A DNA stretch of 64,000 nucleotides from Dokdonella sp. (GTDB taxonomy: Bacteria; Pseudomonadota; Gammaproteobacteria; Xanthomonadales; Rhodanobacteraceae), in contig NZ_JAGIAG010000005.1 in assembly GCF_017744955.1 (NCBI RefSeq), positions 62,001-126,000 on the forward strand, given 5' to 3'. This document shows, in pieces, positions 37,089-45,530 of this stretch (the stretch's first letter is position 1; the number at the start of each line of letters is the position of its first letter). Position numbers and translations under genes: made by a program. A model generated the notes under the pieces. That model was not told where the DNA came from. It ran no database searches and saw only the letters and a list, made by a program, of their open reading frames with translations.

Positions 37089-37931
37089 ATGAGCGAGGAC
37101 CCTCCCAGTAGTCCCCCGCCACGATCGTGGTTCGAGCGCATCACCCAGGCGCTCTCGGGGGAACCGCAGAGCCGCGAGGAATTGATCGAGGAACTGCGCC
37201 ACGCACAGGCGAACGGCCTGCTGTCGAACGACACCTTGTCGATGGTCGAGGGGGCGATCGAGGTCGCCGACCTGACCGTTTCCGACGTCATGATCCCGCG
37301 CGCGCAGATGGTCTCGCTGCCGATCGACGCGTCGCTGCCGCAGGTGCTCGAAATCGTCATCGAGTCGGGCCATTCGCGCTTTCCGGTGCACGCCGGCGAC
37401 AAGGACGAGATCCACGGCATCCTGCTCGCCAAGGACCTGTTGCGCTGCCTGCGCGACGGCGCCTCGCAGGACATCCGTAGCGTGCTGCGGCCGGTGACGA
37501 TGATTCCCGAGTCCAAGCGGCTGAACATCCTGCTGAAGGAATTCCGCCTGTCGCGCAACCACATGGCGATCGTGGTCGACGAGTACGGCGGCGTCGCCGG
37601 CCTGGTCACGATCGAGGACGTGCTCGAGCAGATCGTCGGCGACATCGACGACGAGCACGACGACGACGACGACCAGCAGACGCTGATCCAGTCCGGCGGC
37701 AACGGCGAGTTCCTGGTCAACGCGCTGACGCCGATCGCGGAATTCAACGAACGCTTCGGCTCCGACTTCAGCGACGAGGAATTCGACACTGTCGGCGGCA
37801 TGGTCACCTCCGAGATCGGCTACCTGCCGGAAGTCGGCGAGGAAGCCGTGTTCGGCGGTTTCCATTTCCAGGTCACGAAGGCCGACGCGCGCCGCGTGCT
37901 GCAGTTCTCGGTGCGGGTGCATGAGGCCTGA
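37089..37931 (+). CDS. corC: CorC/YbeX family CBS-domain protein
   Basis: The 280-residue cytoplasmic protein has an N-terminal acidic segment, two CBS domains (about 65-185, with VSDVMIPRAQMVSLP and HSRFPVHAGD, then RNHMAIVVDEYGGVAGLVTIEDVLEQIVGDI) and a C-terminal CorC/HlyC domain (GGMVTSEIGYLPEVGEE). It is linked to magnesium/cobalt efflux and to YbeZY ribosome function in E. coli. An acidic DDEHDDDDDQQ loop is notable. ATG 37089 begins the family N-terminus; one at 37044 adds unrelated residues. Confidence 0.93.
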   Translation: MSEDPPSSPPPRSWFERITQALSGEPQSREELIEELRHAQANGLLSNDTLSMVEGAIEVADLTVSDVMIPRAQMVSLPIDASLPQVLEIVIESGHSRFPVHAGDKDEIHGILLAKDLLRCLRDGASQDIRSVLRPVTMIPESKRLNILLKEFRLSRNHMAIVVDEYGGVAGLVTIEDVLEQIVGDIDDEHDDDDDQQTLIQSGGNGEFLVNALTPIAEFNERFGSDFSDEEFDTVGGMVTSEIGYLPEVGEEAVFGGFHFQVTKADARRVLQFSVRVHEA

Positions 37932-37938
37932 GAGCGGC

Positions 37939-38105
37939 GATTCGGAATGGGTGATGGGTGATTGGCGAAAGCTCGGCTTTCGCGGGATGCTCATGCGCGT
38001 CTGTCTGGCCGTGCTATGCGCACTCGCGGTCGCACATGGCGCAAACGCCCAATCCTCCGGCGAGTCCGACCCCACCCAATCACCCATCACCCATCACCCA
38101 TCCCC
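37939..38105. repeat. Period-7 inverted-repeat element overlapping the DUF4105 gene (element D)
   Basis: The left arm (37939-37965) and right arm (38071-38105) are heptamer arrays of type ATGGGTG and its complement. A 19-base core (37947-37965) is perfectly complementary to 38076-38094. Just inside the left arm is a perfect small hairpin, GCGAAAGC-TCG-GCTTTCGC. The loop contains the probable start and signal-peptide codons of the DUF4105 gene, and the right arm is translated. Confidence 0.75.
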
Positions 38106-39243
38106 GCTCTCCGTCAGCCTGCTGACGGTAGGCCCCGGCCCGATCTTCTTCGAACGCTTCGGCCACAACGCGATCGTCGTGCGCGACGCCGACGGCGAGG
38201 CGGTCGCCTACAACTACGGCATCTTCGATTTCGCCGAGGGCGATTTCCTCGCCAACTTCGCGCGCGGGCAGATGCGCTACCGCATCGTCGCCGGCGAGCT
38301 CGCCGACGATCTCGCCATGTACCGCGCCGAGCGCCGCGAGATCGTCGAGCAGCGCCTGGACCTGTCGCCCGAGCAGGCCGCGGCACTGGCGCAGTTCCTC
38401 GAATGGAACGCGCGACCGGAGAACGCGCTGTACCGCTACGACTATTTCCTCGCCAACTGCTCCACGCGCGTGCGCGACGCGCTCGATCGCGCGCTCGGCG
38501 GCGCACTGCACGCGCAGAGCGAAGGCCGCTCGCGCGGCTACACCTATCGTCTCGACGCGCTGCGCCTGATGGCGCCGCAGCCGGCGCTGATGCTGCTGAT
38601 CGATCTCGGCCTGGGGCCGTTCGCCGACCAGCGCCTGGACTACTGGCAGGAAAGCTTCGTGCCCGAAACGCTGCGCCACGTGGTCGGCAACGCGCAGATC
38701 GCCGGAGCGGACGGCACGACGAAGCCGCTGGTCGCCGGCAGCCAGACCCTCGCGGCCGGCGAAGTCGAGGAGCCGCCGGCCTTGCCGCCGGACCTGCGCT
38801 GGCCGTTCCTGATCGGCGGCGTCGCGCTCGGCCTGGCCCTGTTCTGGCTGGCCGGCCGGCGCAGCGCGGCGGCGCGCGTCCCGCTGGCGCTGTTCGCGAT
38901 CGTGTTCGAGCTGTTCTGCGCCGTCGGCGGCTTCGCCCTGCTCTTCCTGTGGTTCGGCAGCGAGCACGTTTCCGCGTGGCGCAACGAGAACCTGCTGCTG
39001 CTGAGTCCGCTATGCCTGCTGTTGCTGCCGACCTGGATCGCGGCCCTGCGCGGCCGGCCCGCGCGGCGCTGGGCGCATGCGGTGGCCTGGCTGGTCGTGC
39101 TCGGCGCCGCGTTCGCGCTGTTCTCGAAGATCCTGCCGTGGTTCGTGCAGGAGAACCTGCACTGGATCGTGCTGTTCCTGTCGCTGCACCTGGCGCTGGC
39201 GTTGGCGCGAGGTCGGGTCGCGGCGACGGCTTCGATTCGCTGA
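37987..39243 (+). CDS. DUF4105 family membrane protein
   Basis: The 418-residue protein has a signal peptide (LMRVCLAVLCALAVAHGANA), then a repeat-encoded segment (QSPITHHPSPLS), then the DUF4105 domain (VSLLTVGPGPIFFERFGHNAIVV, NYGIFDFAEGDFL, NYDYF-like YRYDYFLANCSTRVRDAL). The Cys and His in FGHN and ANCST suggest a papain/NlpC-like fold, but this is inference. About five membrane spans follow in the C-terminal half. An ATG at 37921 lies upstream in frame but would place repeat-element residues before the signal peptide. Cellular role unknown. Confidence 0.8.
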   Translation: MLMRVCLAVLCALAVAHGANAQSSGESDPTQSPITHHPSPLSVSLLTVGPGPIFFERFGHNAIVVRDADGEAVAYNYGIFDFAEGDFLANFARGQMRYRIVAGELADDLAMYRAERREIVEQRLDLSPEQAAALAQFLEWNARPENALYRYDYFLANCSTRVRDALDRALGGALHAQSEGRSRGYTYRLDALRLMAPQPALMLLIDLGLGPFADQRLDYWQESFVPETLRHVVGNAQIAGADGTTKPLVAGSQTLAAGEVEEPPALPPDLRWPFLIGGVALGLALFWLAGRRSAAARVPLALFAIVFELFCAVGGFALLFLWFGSEHVSAWRNENLLLLSPLCLLLLPTWIAALRGRPARRWAHAVAWLVVLGAAFALFSKILPWFVQENLHWIVLFLSLHLALALARGRVAATASIR

Positions 39244-39430
39244 GCGCGCGGCCGATTCCTCATCGCAGCGAGTAGCGTCGCAGCGGAAGCGACCGGTTCG
39301 GCCGCGTGCCATGCGCTGGCCGATCTTCGGCGCACCCGGCATCGACGATCCGACCGCCACTTCGCCGACGACTGAACGCCGACGACGGCGCGGATTGCCG
39401 TTGTCATCATGGAAGCGGCATCATCCGCGC

Positions 39431-40450
39431 ATGGGCTTCCATCCGACCAACTTGCCGACCGATCCGACCTGCAACGATCCGATGGTGGTCAACTGCGTCG
39501 CCTACTCGGCCGACGGGCGCAAGCTGCGCGACATCACGATCGAGGAAATCAGCGACGTGCTGGAGACGCCGGACCAGTGGGTCTGGGTCGGCCTGCGCGA
39601 GCCGACCGAGGAGCTGCTGGAGAAGCTGCAGGAGGAGTTCGGCCTGCACGAGCTCGCCGTCGAGGACGCGCACGCCGCGCACCAGCGCGCGAAGATCGAG
39701 GTCTACGGCGATTCGCTGTTCATCGTCGCGCACACGGCGCAGACGGTGAACGGCAAGATCGCATTCGGCGAAACGCACGTGTTCATGGGCAAGCGCTACA
39801 TCGTGACCGTGCGGCACGGCGCTTCCCTCAGCTACGCCGCCGCGCGGCGCGGCTGCGAGCAGGCGCCGGAGCTGATGACGCTGGGCCCGGGCTACAGCCT
39901 CTACGCCGTGCTCGACTTCATCGTCGACAACTTCTTCCCGATCGTGCGCGAGTTCCGCGAGGAACTGCAGGAACTCGAGGAAGAGGTGTTCCAGGACACC
40001 TTCAAGCGCGAGACGATCCGCCGCCTGTACGAACTGAAGAAGGAGCTGGTCACGCTGCGCCTGGCGATCGCGCCGATCCAGGACATCCTGAACCAGCTGG
40101 TGCGCCAGTATCCGGGCCTGATCCGCGACGAGGTGCGGCCGTACTTCCGCGACGTCTACGACCACGCCGCGCGCATCAACGAATCGACCGACACGATGCG
40201 CGAGATGCTGACCGCGGCGATCAGCGTCAACCTGGCGCTGGTCGGCGTGGCGCAGAACGAAGTCGTCAAGCGCCTCGCCGGCTGGGCCGCGCTGCTCGCC
40301 GCGCCGACCCTGCTGGCGAGCTGGTACGGCATGAACTTCCATCACATGCCCGAACTCGACCAGCCCTGGGCCTACCCGGCGATGATCACGGTCACCGCCG
40401 GCATCTGCACCACGCTGTACTGGGTGCTCAAGCGCGCGAAGTGGTTGTAG
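39431..40450 (+). CDS. corA: CorA family magnesium/divalent cation channel
   Basis: The 339-residue protein has a large soluble N-domain rich in acidic helices (QELEEEVFQDTFKRETI, the long stalk helix) and two C-terminal membrane spans. The selectivity signature is YGMNFHHMPEL, with GMN at 300-302. The C-terminus ends in basic KRAKWL. It forms a pentameric inner-membrane channel for Mg2+ or related ions. It is convergent with the amidase gene 24 bases away. Confidence 0.93.
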   Translation: MGFHPTNLPTDPTCNDPMVVNCVAYSADGRKLRDITIEEISDVLETPDQWVWVGLREPTEELLEKLQEEFGLHELAVEDAHAAHQRAKIEVYGDSLFIVAHTAQTVNGKIAFGETHVFMGKRYIVTVRHGASLSYAAARRGCEQAPELMTLGPGYSLYAVLDFIVDNFFPIVREFREELQELEEEVFQDTFKRETIRRLYELKKELVTLRLAIAPIQDILNQLVRQYPGLIRDEVRPYFRDVYDHAARINESTDTMREMLTAAISVNLALVGVAQNEVVKRLAGWAALLAAPTLLASWYGMNFHHMPELDQPWAYPAMITVTAGICTTLYWVLKRAKWL

Positions 40451-40474
40451 GTCCGCCGTGACGGGCGATCGAGG

Positions 40475-42568
40475 TCACTGCACCGAAACGCCCTGCTCCG
40501 GCGTCCAGCGGAACGTTCCGCGCTCGAACGTCTGCTGACGTCCACTGCCCCCCCAGGCCTGTTCCTCGCCGGTCGGATAGCCGTACTGCGCTTCGCGGCC
40601 GGTGTTCTCGAAGTGGGTCAGGATCGCGCCGTGGACCGCGTGCGCGCCGGTCGCCGCCGTCCACAGGAACAGACCGTTCTGGAAGTACTGGTAGCGGCCG
40701 GTCTGGCCCGAGGCCGGCGAGCGCGCGGCGGCATTCTCGTCCATCCGCGCGAAGCCCCAGACGGTTTCGCTGCCGGTCGCGCGGAACTGCGCCAGGATCG
40801 CGCCGTAGATCGCGAACGCGCCGCTCTGGCTGTGCCACAGGATGATGCCGTTGGCGAACTCCTGGAAACGTCCGCCGAGCTGCGAATCCGCCTCGGCCAG
40901 CTTCGGTACGCCGAGCACGCTGCGCACGCCGCCCATCGCGTAGTACTTCTCGCCGATCTTGCCGTACGGCAGCACCTCGCAGCGCGGCAGGTCGTAGCCG
41001 TCGTTGTCGCGCGCCTCGTCGTTGCCCCAGCGATCGAGATAGTAGGCCGACACCCATTGCGCGGCCGGCCCGACGTCGAGGTCGGTCTTCAGCCACCAGT
41101 GGTTGAAGGAGACACCGTTGCGGATCTCGCGTCCCCAGGTCTTGCAGTAGACGTAGTTGGTGCCGGCGTACAGCGTGCCGGTCTGCGCGGTGCTGCTCGG
41201 CGAGCCGAAGCCCGGCGCGTCGGCGAAGGTGTCGACCCAGTAGCGCGTGTCCGCCGGCGGCGGCGCGCCGCCGTTGATGAGGCTGTAGTAGCCGCTCCAC
41301 GGGAAGAACTTGCCCGGGTCGTAGCGGTTCTGGTTGCTGCTGAGCATGCCGTGGCCCTTGACGCGCACGTTGTCGGGAACGAGGTGCCAGGTGTCGTAGC
41401 CGGGTCCCTGCCACGCGGACGCGCAGTTGACGCCGCGCCGCGTGCAGATGCTGCGCGTGACCCGCGCCGAGGCGTTGACCATCGCCGACGACCAGTTGCC
41501 CGCGTCGCTCGCGTAGCCTTCGTGCTCGATGCCGATGGTATAGTAGTTGTGGTACGCCGCGTGCCAGGCCTGGTGGTACTCGCGCACCATCTGCGTGATC
41601 TGCCCGTCGGACTTGCGGATCAGGTAGTGCGCGGAGACCTCCGCCGCGGGATTCTGGAACCAGGCGATCGCGCCCGCGTACGAGCCTTCCATCGTGTGCA
41701 GGATCACCGCCGTATCGCTGTTGCCGGCCGTGCTGTAGTTGCTCGAGCTGGCGGGATTCCAGATCGCCTCGCCGAAGTCGGCCGCCTGGATCGTCGGCGG
41801 CGCGTCGACCTGCTGTACCGACGGCGCACTGTCGCCGTCGATGCGCACCGTGCCCCGATCGGCGTCGACGGTCAGCGCCGGCGCCTGCAACAGGCGCAGC
41901 CGCTCCGCCGGAAAGGCCTTGCGCAGGTCGATTCCGCGCGCGGGCACCTCTACGCCGTCTTCCTGCACGCCGTTGCCGAGGTGGTCGAGCACCGAGTAGG
42001 CGAAGCTCTCGCGCGCGTAGGCGCCCAGGTTCCCCGCTGCGCCGAAACCGGCGTAGCGCTGCAACGCGGCGGCGAAGGCGGCTTCCGCGCTCGCGCGCGC
42101 GCTCGTCTTGCCGCCCTGCTTGAACGCCTGGTCGAGCAGCGCGGCGGCGGCGAGGATGTTGGTCTCCGCATCGTTCATCACGGCGGACTCGGAGAAGCCG
42201 GTGAGTCGCGCGCCCTCGCCGACCTGATCGGCGAATCCGTCGCCGTGGTAGAGCCCCATCGGACCCCAGGCCGCCGGCATGTGCCGATCCGCCGGAGACT
42301 CGTCGGCCGGCTGCACGTTGCGCCAACCGGTCTGCGTGTAGGCGATCGATTCCAGCGAACCGGCCGGCAACGCCGGATAGCGTGCGTAGGCGCGCCGGAA
42401 GAACTCGACGTAGCCGCGCCGCTCGTCGATCAGCGGTTTCAACGCCGCGCTGCGTTCGGCCTCGAACGTGGCGGACGGCGGTTCGTATGCGGCGGTGCTT
42501 GCCCAGCCCTGGCTCGATACGGCGGCCAGCAGCGACAACGACAACAGAGACTTCGGATCGAGACGCAT
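40475..42568 (-). CDS. Secreted N-acetylmuramoyl-L-alanine amidase with LGFP repeats
   Basis: The 697-residue protein has a signal peptide (MRLDPKSLLSLSLLAAVSS, cleavage near WAS-T). An N-terminal helical region (about 30-200) follows, then an amidase_2/PGRP domain (about 260-420). The domain has AVILHTMEGSYAGAIAWFQN, VSAHYLIRKSDGQITQMV, IGIEHEGYA and VKGHGMLSSNQNRYDPGKFF, giving the zinc histidines and DPG. The C-terminal third holds LGFP repeats (SVLGVPKLAEAD, FANGIILWHSQSGAFAIYG, FQNGLFLWTAATGAHAVHG). LGFP repeats are best known in mycolate-bearing actinobacteria, so their presence here is unusual. It cuts the peptide off peptidoglycan. GGGGAAG precedes the ATG. Confidence 0.9.
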   Translation of the reverse strand: MRLDPKSLLSLSLLAAVSSQGWASTAAYEPPSATFEAERSAALKPLIDERRGYVEFFRRAYARYPALPAGSLESIAYTQTGWRNVQPADESPADRHMPAAWGPMGLYHGDGFADQVGEGARLTGFSESAVMNDAETNILAAAALLDQAFKQGGKTSARASAEAAFAAALQRYAGFGAAGNLGAYARESFAYSVLDHLGNGVQEDGVEVPARGIDLRKAFPAERLRLLQAPALTVDADRGTVRIDGDSAPSVQQVDAPPTIQAADFGEAIWNPASSSNYSTAGNSDTAVILHTMEGSYAGAIAWFQNPAAEVSAHYLIRKSDGQITQMVREYHQAWHAAYHNYYTIGIEHEGYASDAGNWSSAMVNASARVTRSICTRRGVNCASAWQGPGYDTWHLVPDNVRVKGHGMLSSNQNRYDPGKFFPWSGYYSLINGGAPPPADTRYWVDTFADAPGFGSPSSTAQTGTLYAGTNYVYCKTWGREIRNGVSFNHWWLKTDLDVGPAAQWVSAYYLDRWGNDEARDNDGYDLPRCEVLPYGKIGEKYYAMGGVRSVLGVPKLAEADSQLGGRFQEFANGIILWHSQSGAFAIYGAILAQFRATGSETVWGFARMDENAAARSPASGQTGRYQYFQNGLFLWTAATGAHAVHGAILTHFENTGREAQYGYPTGEEQAWGGSGRQQTFERGTFRWTPEQGVSVQ

Positions 42569-42785
42569 GGTTCTTCCCCGGATCGGACGATGAAGCCGAC
42601 GGGATCCACTCCGGATCCCGTCGGCGGGAACGGACGCGGCAGAACCGCGCCCATCGTGGAGATCCGCCACTCCTGCGGCGGATTTCCGCGCGAAGCATCC
42701 GTGCGTCGCGTGCCGAACGTCGGCGAATCCGACCGGCCATCCACGCCGCCGACCATCGGCTCGCCGGCGGTCGCTCCGGACGTGA

Positions 42786-43265
42786 TCACCTGCACTCTTC
42801 GCGCGCCGCGCTGGCGCGGCGCACGATGTCCTCGACCAGGCCTCTTCCCGCGGCGTCGAGCTGCGCCTGCGCCGTGTCGATCAGCGCCCGTTCGCGCTCG
42901 CCGCCGCGCCGCCGTCGAAAGCATCCGTGCAGATGCCAGCACCAGCGCAGCGAGCGGAGAAAGCGTTGCAGAAACGGATTGCATGCGGCGGCCCCCGTCG
43001 TCGCCGCGTTCGCTCGCGCATTCGGCGAACGCAAGCAGGCGAGATTGCCGCCCACGCCCGGATTCGCCTCGAGCAGGTCCAGGACGGAAAGGCCGTGCGC
43101 GGCGGCGATGCCGGCGAGCGTGTCGCCGGCTTGCACGACGTAGAGCGAAGCTCCGCCCGGCTCGCGTCGAGCGGATGCGTCTTCGCACACGCGCGCGCCG
43201 CTCCCTCGCGCGGACGGCTCCGCCGTCTCGCCCCGATCGCCGCGTGGTGCGCAGACCTGCTGCAC
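42786..43265 (-). CDS. Small LysM-domain protein, possibly a remnant
   Basis: The 159-residue frame begins at a GTG (43265) 18 bases past the stop of the larger LysM gene. One LysM motif is clear (YVVQAGDTLAGIAAAHGLSV, then LLEANPGV, residues about 41-70). The rest is Cys/Trp/Arg-rich without a known domain, and there is no signal peptide or good ribosome-binding site. It could be a genuine short protein co-transcribed with the upstream LysM gene, or a decayed relative of it. Confidence 0.45.
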   Translation of the reverse strand: MQQVCAPRGDRGETAEPSARGSGARVCEDASARREPGGASLYVVQAGDTLAGIAAAHGLSVLDLLEANPGVGGNLACLRSPNARANAATTGAAACNPFLQRFLRSLRWCWHLHGCFRRRRGGERERALIDTAQAQLDAAGRGLVEDIVRRASAAREECR

Positions 43266-43283
43266 CGGAGCGTGCCGGCCCGA

Positions 43284-44600
43284 TCAGCCGAACAAGCGCT
43301 TGAAGCCGGTCTTGACGCTGTCGAGGACGTCCCTGGCCTTCTCGACGGCGCCGACCACGACGGTGTTCTCCGTCTCGCCGCCGAGCGTGACGCCGACCGG
43401 ACCGAGCGGAATGGAGACCTGCAAGCCGACTTCGCGCGAACCGTCGCCGTCCTTGTCGCCGATGGTCGCGTTGAAGCCGCCGGACTTCACGCCGACGCTG
43501 AGCCCGGCCTCGCCGCGCGTGTCGTTGCGCCCGTCCTGGAGTCGGCCGAAGCCCTTGGTGATCGACACGGCGTCGAGGTTGAAGCCGACGCCGTAGGAGG
43601 ACTGCGTCGCGGCGCCCTCGCCGCTGGTGTTGTGCCCGAGCTGCGCGCCGGCGGTGCCGGCCTTGAAGCGGATGTCGCCGAGGGCGCTGGTGTCGCTCGG
43701 ATCGGTCGTCGCTTCGAGCACGCTGCCCTCCACGCGGACGCCGGTGCGGCCGATGCCGGCGTCGAAATCGCCGTCGACGCGCAGGTAGTCGAAGGTGCCG
43801 CCAGGGCCGCCGTCCTGGTAGGCCCTCGCGCCGGAACTCGTCGAGGAGATGACCGGCGAGACCGAGCCCGTCGTCTTCGACGCCCGATGCGCGTCGTTGT
43901 TGGCGTTCAACGTCTTCACCGCTTCGTCGTAGGCCGCTCCGACGCGCGCCCGCTCGCGCGGATCGCTGATGCCGTCGAGCGCCTCGGTCTTCTCGGCCTG
44001 CACGTTCTCGATGGTCTTCTCGTGCGTCTTGCCGAGCAGGCTGCCGTCCTTGACCTTGCCGCCGATCCGCTCGCTCTCGGTGTTGCCGCGAATCCGCTGC
44101 TCGGCTTCGTCGAAGGCCTTGTTGATGCGCACCTTCTCGCCTTCGCTGGTGGCGCCTTCGAGCGCCTGCGTGCGCGAGCGGTCCAGGCCGCCCTGCTTGG
44201 CCTGCTCGACGCTCTGGCCGCGGTACTTCTCGCCGATCGAGCCGAGGAAGGCGTCCCTCTCCCACTGCGAACCGCCGTCGACGCCGCCTTCGGCCTTGCC
44301 GCTGCGCGTGCTGTCGCGCGTCAGGCTTTGCAGGTAGCCCGTCAGATGCGTCTCGCTCGCCTGCCCCGGCGAGGAACCCTGGCCTTCGCCGATGCCGCCG
44401 GCTCGCGCATACGGGTCGCTCGCGTCGTGCGTGGTCGGGCGCGCCGGAATCGTCAGCGTCATCCCGGCCTGGATGCCGTCGGGATTGACGCCGTTGACCG
44501 AGGCCAGCTCGTCGATCGAGATGCCGGTTTCGTTGGCGACCCTCCACAAGGTGTCGCCTTCCTGAACCCGGTAGCTACCGTTGGCGTTGACTTCCGACAT
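43284..44600 (-). CDS. LysM-domain protein without signal peptide
   Basis: The 438-residue protein starts with a LysM domain (SYRVQEGDTLWRVANETGIS, residues about 9-55). A long polar, Gly/Glu-rich helical region follows (about 60-245), and then a beta-rich C-terminal half with repeated GxxGV strands (ETRGEAGLSVGVKSGGFNA-like, VGLQVSIPLGPVGVTLGG). No signal peptide or membrane span is present. AGGAGA precedes the ATG. The composition recalls secreted effectors or surface proteins using a non-Sec route, but no type IV, VI or XVIPCD motif is visible. The function is unknown. Confidence 0.78.
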   Translation of the reverse strand: MSEVNANGSYRVQEGDTLWRVANETGISIDELASVNGVNPDGIQAGMTLTIPARPTTHDASDPYARAGGIGEGQGSSPGQASETHLTGYLQSLTRDSTRSGKAEGGVDGGSQWERDAFLGSIGEKYRGQSVEQAKQGGLDRSRTQALEGATSEGEKVRINKAFDEAEQRIRGNTESERIGGKVKDGSLLGKTHEKTIENVQAEKTEALDGISDPRERARVGAAYDEAVKTLNANNDAHRASKTTGSVSPVISSTSSGARAYQDGGPGGTFDYLRVDGDFDAGIGRTGVRVEGSVLEATTDPSDTSALGDIRFKAGTAGAQLGHNTSGEGAATQSSYGVGFNLDAVSITKGFGRLQDGRNDTRGEAGLSVGVKSGGFNATIGDKDGDGSREVGLQVSIPLGPVGVTLGGETENTVVVGAVEKARDVLDSVKTGFKRLFG

Positions 44601-44858
44601 GCGCGTTCTCCTGTCTCAGGGTGCGAAGGATTGGCCGCCGGACCGCGACGAGCGACATGCGCGTCGCTGCGTCTGCGCATCGCCGCCGCGCGCCGCAGCG
44701 ACGCCCGACGGCGAACGGTGTCCGGCAAGTTCGCCGACGAAGATCTGTAGACTCTCCATCCGACGAATCGAGGCGAAGCGCAGAGAAGGGAGACAGCCAC
44801 TCGACGAAGTTGCAAACCCCTTCCCTGCGCTTCTGCCCCTCCTATTCGAGATCGAGCG

Positions 44859-45521
44859 ATGGATCCCGACACGACGCGAAAGCCCGCTGCGCGAAACCGC
44901 GAAGTCGATCACGATCTTGCCGCGACGCCGGGCGACGACGGCGAGGCGGACGCCGGGCGACTGACGCGCCTGCTGGCGCAAGCCGACGGCGGACACGCCG
45001 AGGCCTGGCACCGCATCTACGCCCTGCTCTACCAGGACCTGCATCGCATCGCGCGCTCGCAGATCCGCCGGCAGGCGGGACTGCAGCTGTCGCCGACCTC
45101 GCTGATCAGCGAGACGTGGCTGAAGCTGTCCGGCGCGAAGCTGCAGGTCGCCAGCCGGCGGCACCTCACCTCGCTGATCGCGCGCGCGATGCGCTTCGTG
45201 CTGCTCGACGAGACGCGCCGCGCGCTGAGCGATGCGCGCGCCGACGTCGCGCACGCCACGCTGCCGGACGACATCGCCGACCCGAAGGCGGAAACGCGGC
45301 TGGAGCAGCTGCTTTCGCTGCACCAGGCGCTGGACGGCCTCGCCGCGATCGACGAGCGCCTGGCACGCGTGGTCGAGCTGCGCTACTTCGGCGGCCTCGG
45401 CGAGGAGGAAGTCGCCGACGTGCTCGGCGTCAACGCGCGCACGATTTCGCGCGACTGGCGCCGCGCACGCGCCTACCTGCTCGACCGGCTCGGCGAAGGC
45501 GGCCGCGAGATCGAGATCTGA
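44859..45521 (+). CDS. ECF-type RNA polymerase sigma factor (TIGR02999-like)
   Basis: The 220-residue protein has sigma region 2 (YALLYQDLHRIARSQIRRQAG, then LSPTSLISETWLKL and RRHLTSLIARAMRFVLLDET) and region 4 with a helix-turn-helix (RVVELRYFGGLGEEEVADVLGVNARTISRDWRRAR). The pattern is that of the TIGR02999 group, often encoded beside Ser/Thr kinases with TPR regions. That partnership is seen here, but the two genes are convergent rather than co-transcribed. No anti-sigma gene is adjacent, so kinase signalling may take its place. Confidence 0.9.
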   Translation: MDPDTTRKPAARNREVDHDLAATPGDDGEADAGRLTRLLAQADGGHAEAWHRIYALLYQDLHRIARSQIRRQAGLQLSPTSLISETWLKLSGAKLQVASRRHLTSLIARAMRFVLLDETRRALSDARADVAHATLPDDIADPKAETRLEQLLSLHQALDGLAAIDERLARVVELRYFGGLGEEEVADVLGVNARTISRDWRRARAYLLDRLGEGGREIEI

Positions 45522-45530
45522 GCCCTCGCC

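Noticed and set aside
37921..37986. Upstream ATG for the DUF4105 gene
   Set aside because: It would place repeat-derived residues (SEWVMGDW) before the signal peptide, so the ATG at 37987 is preferred.
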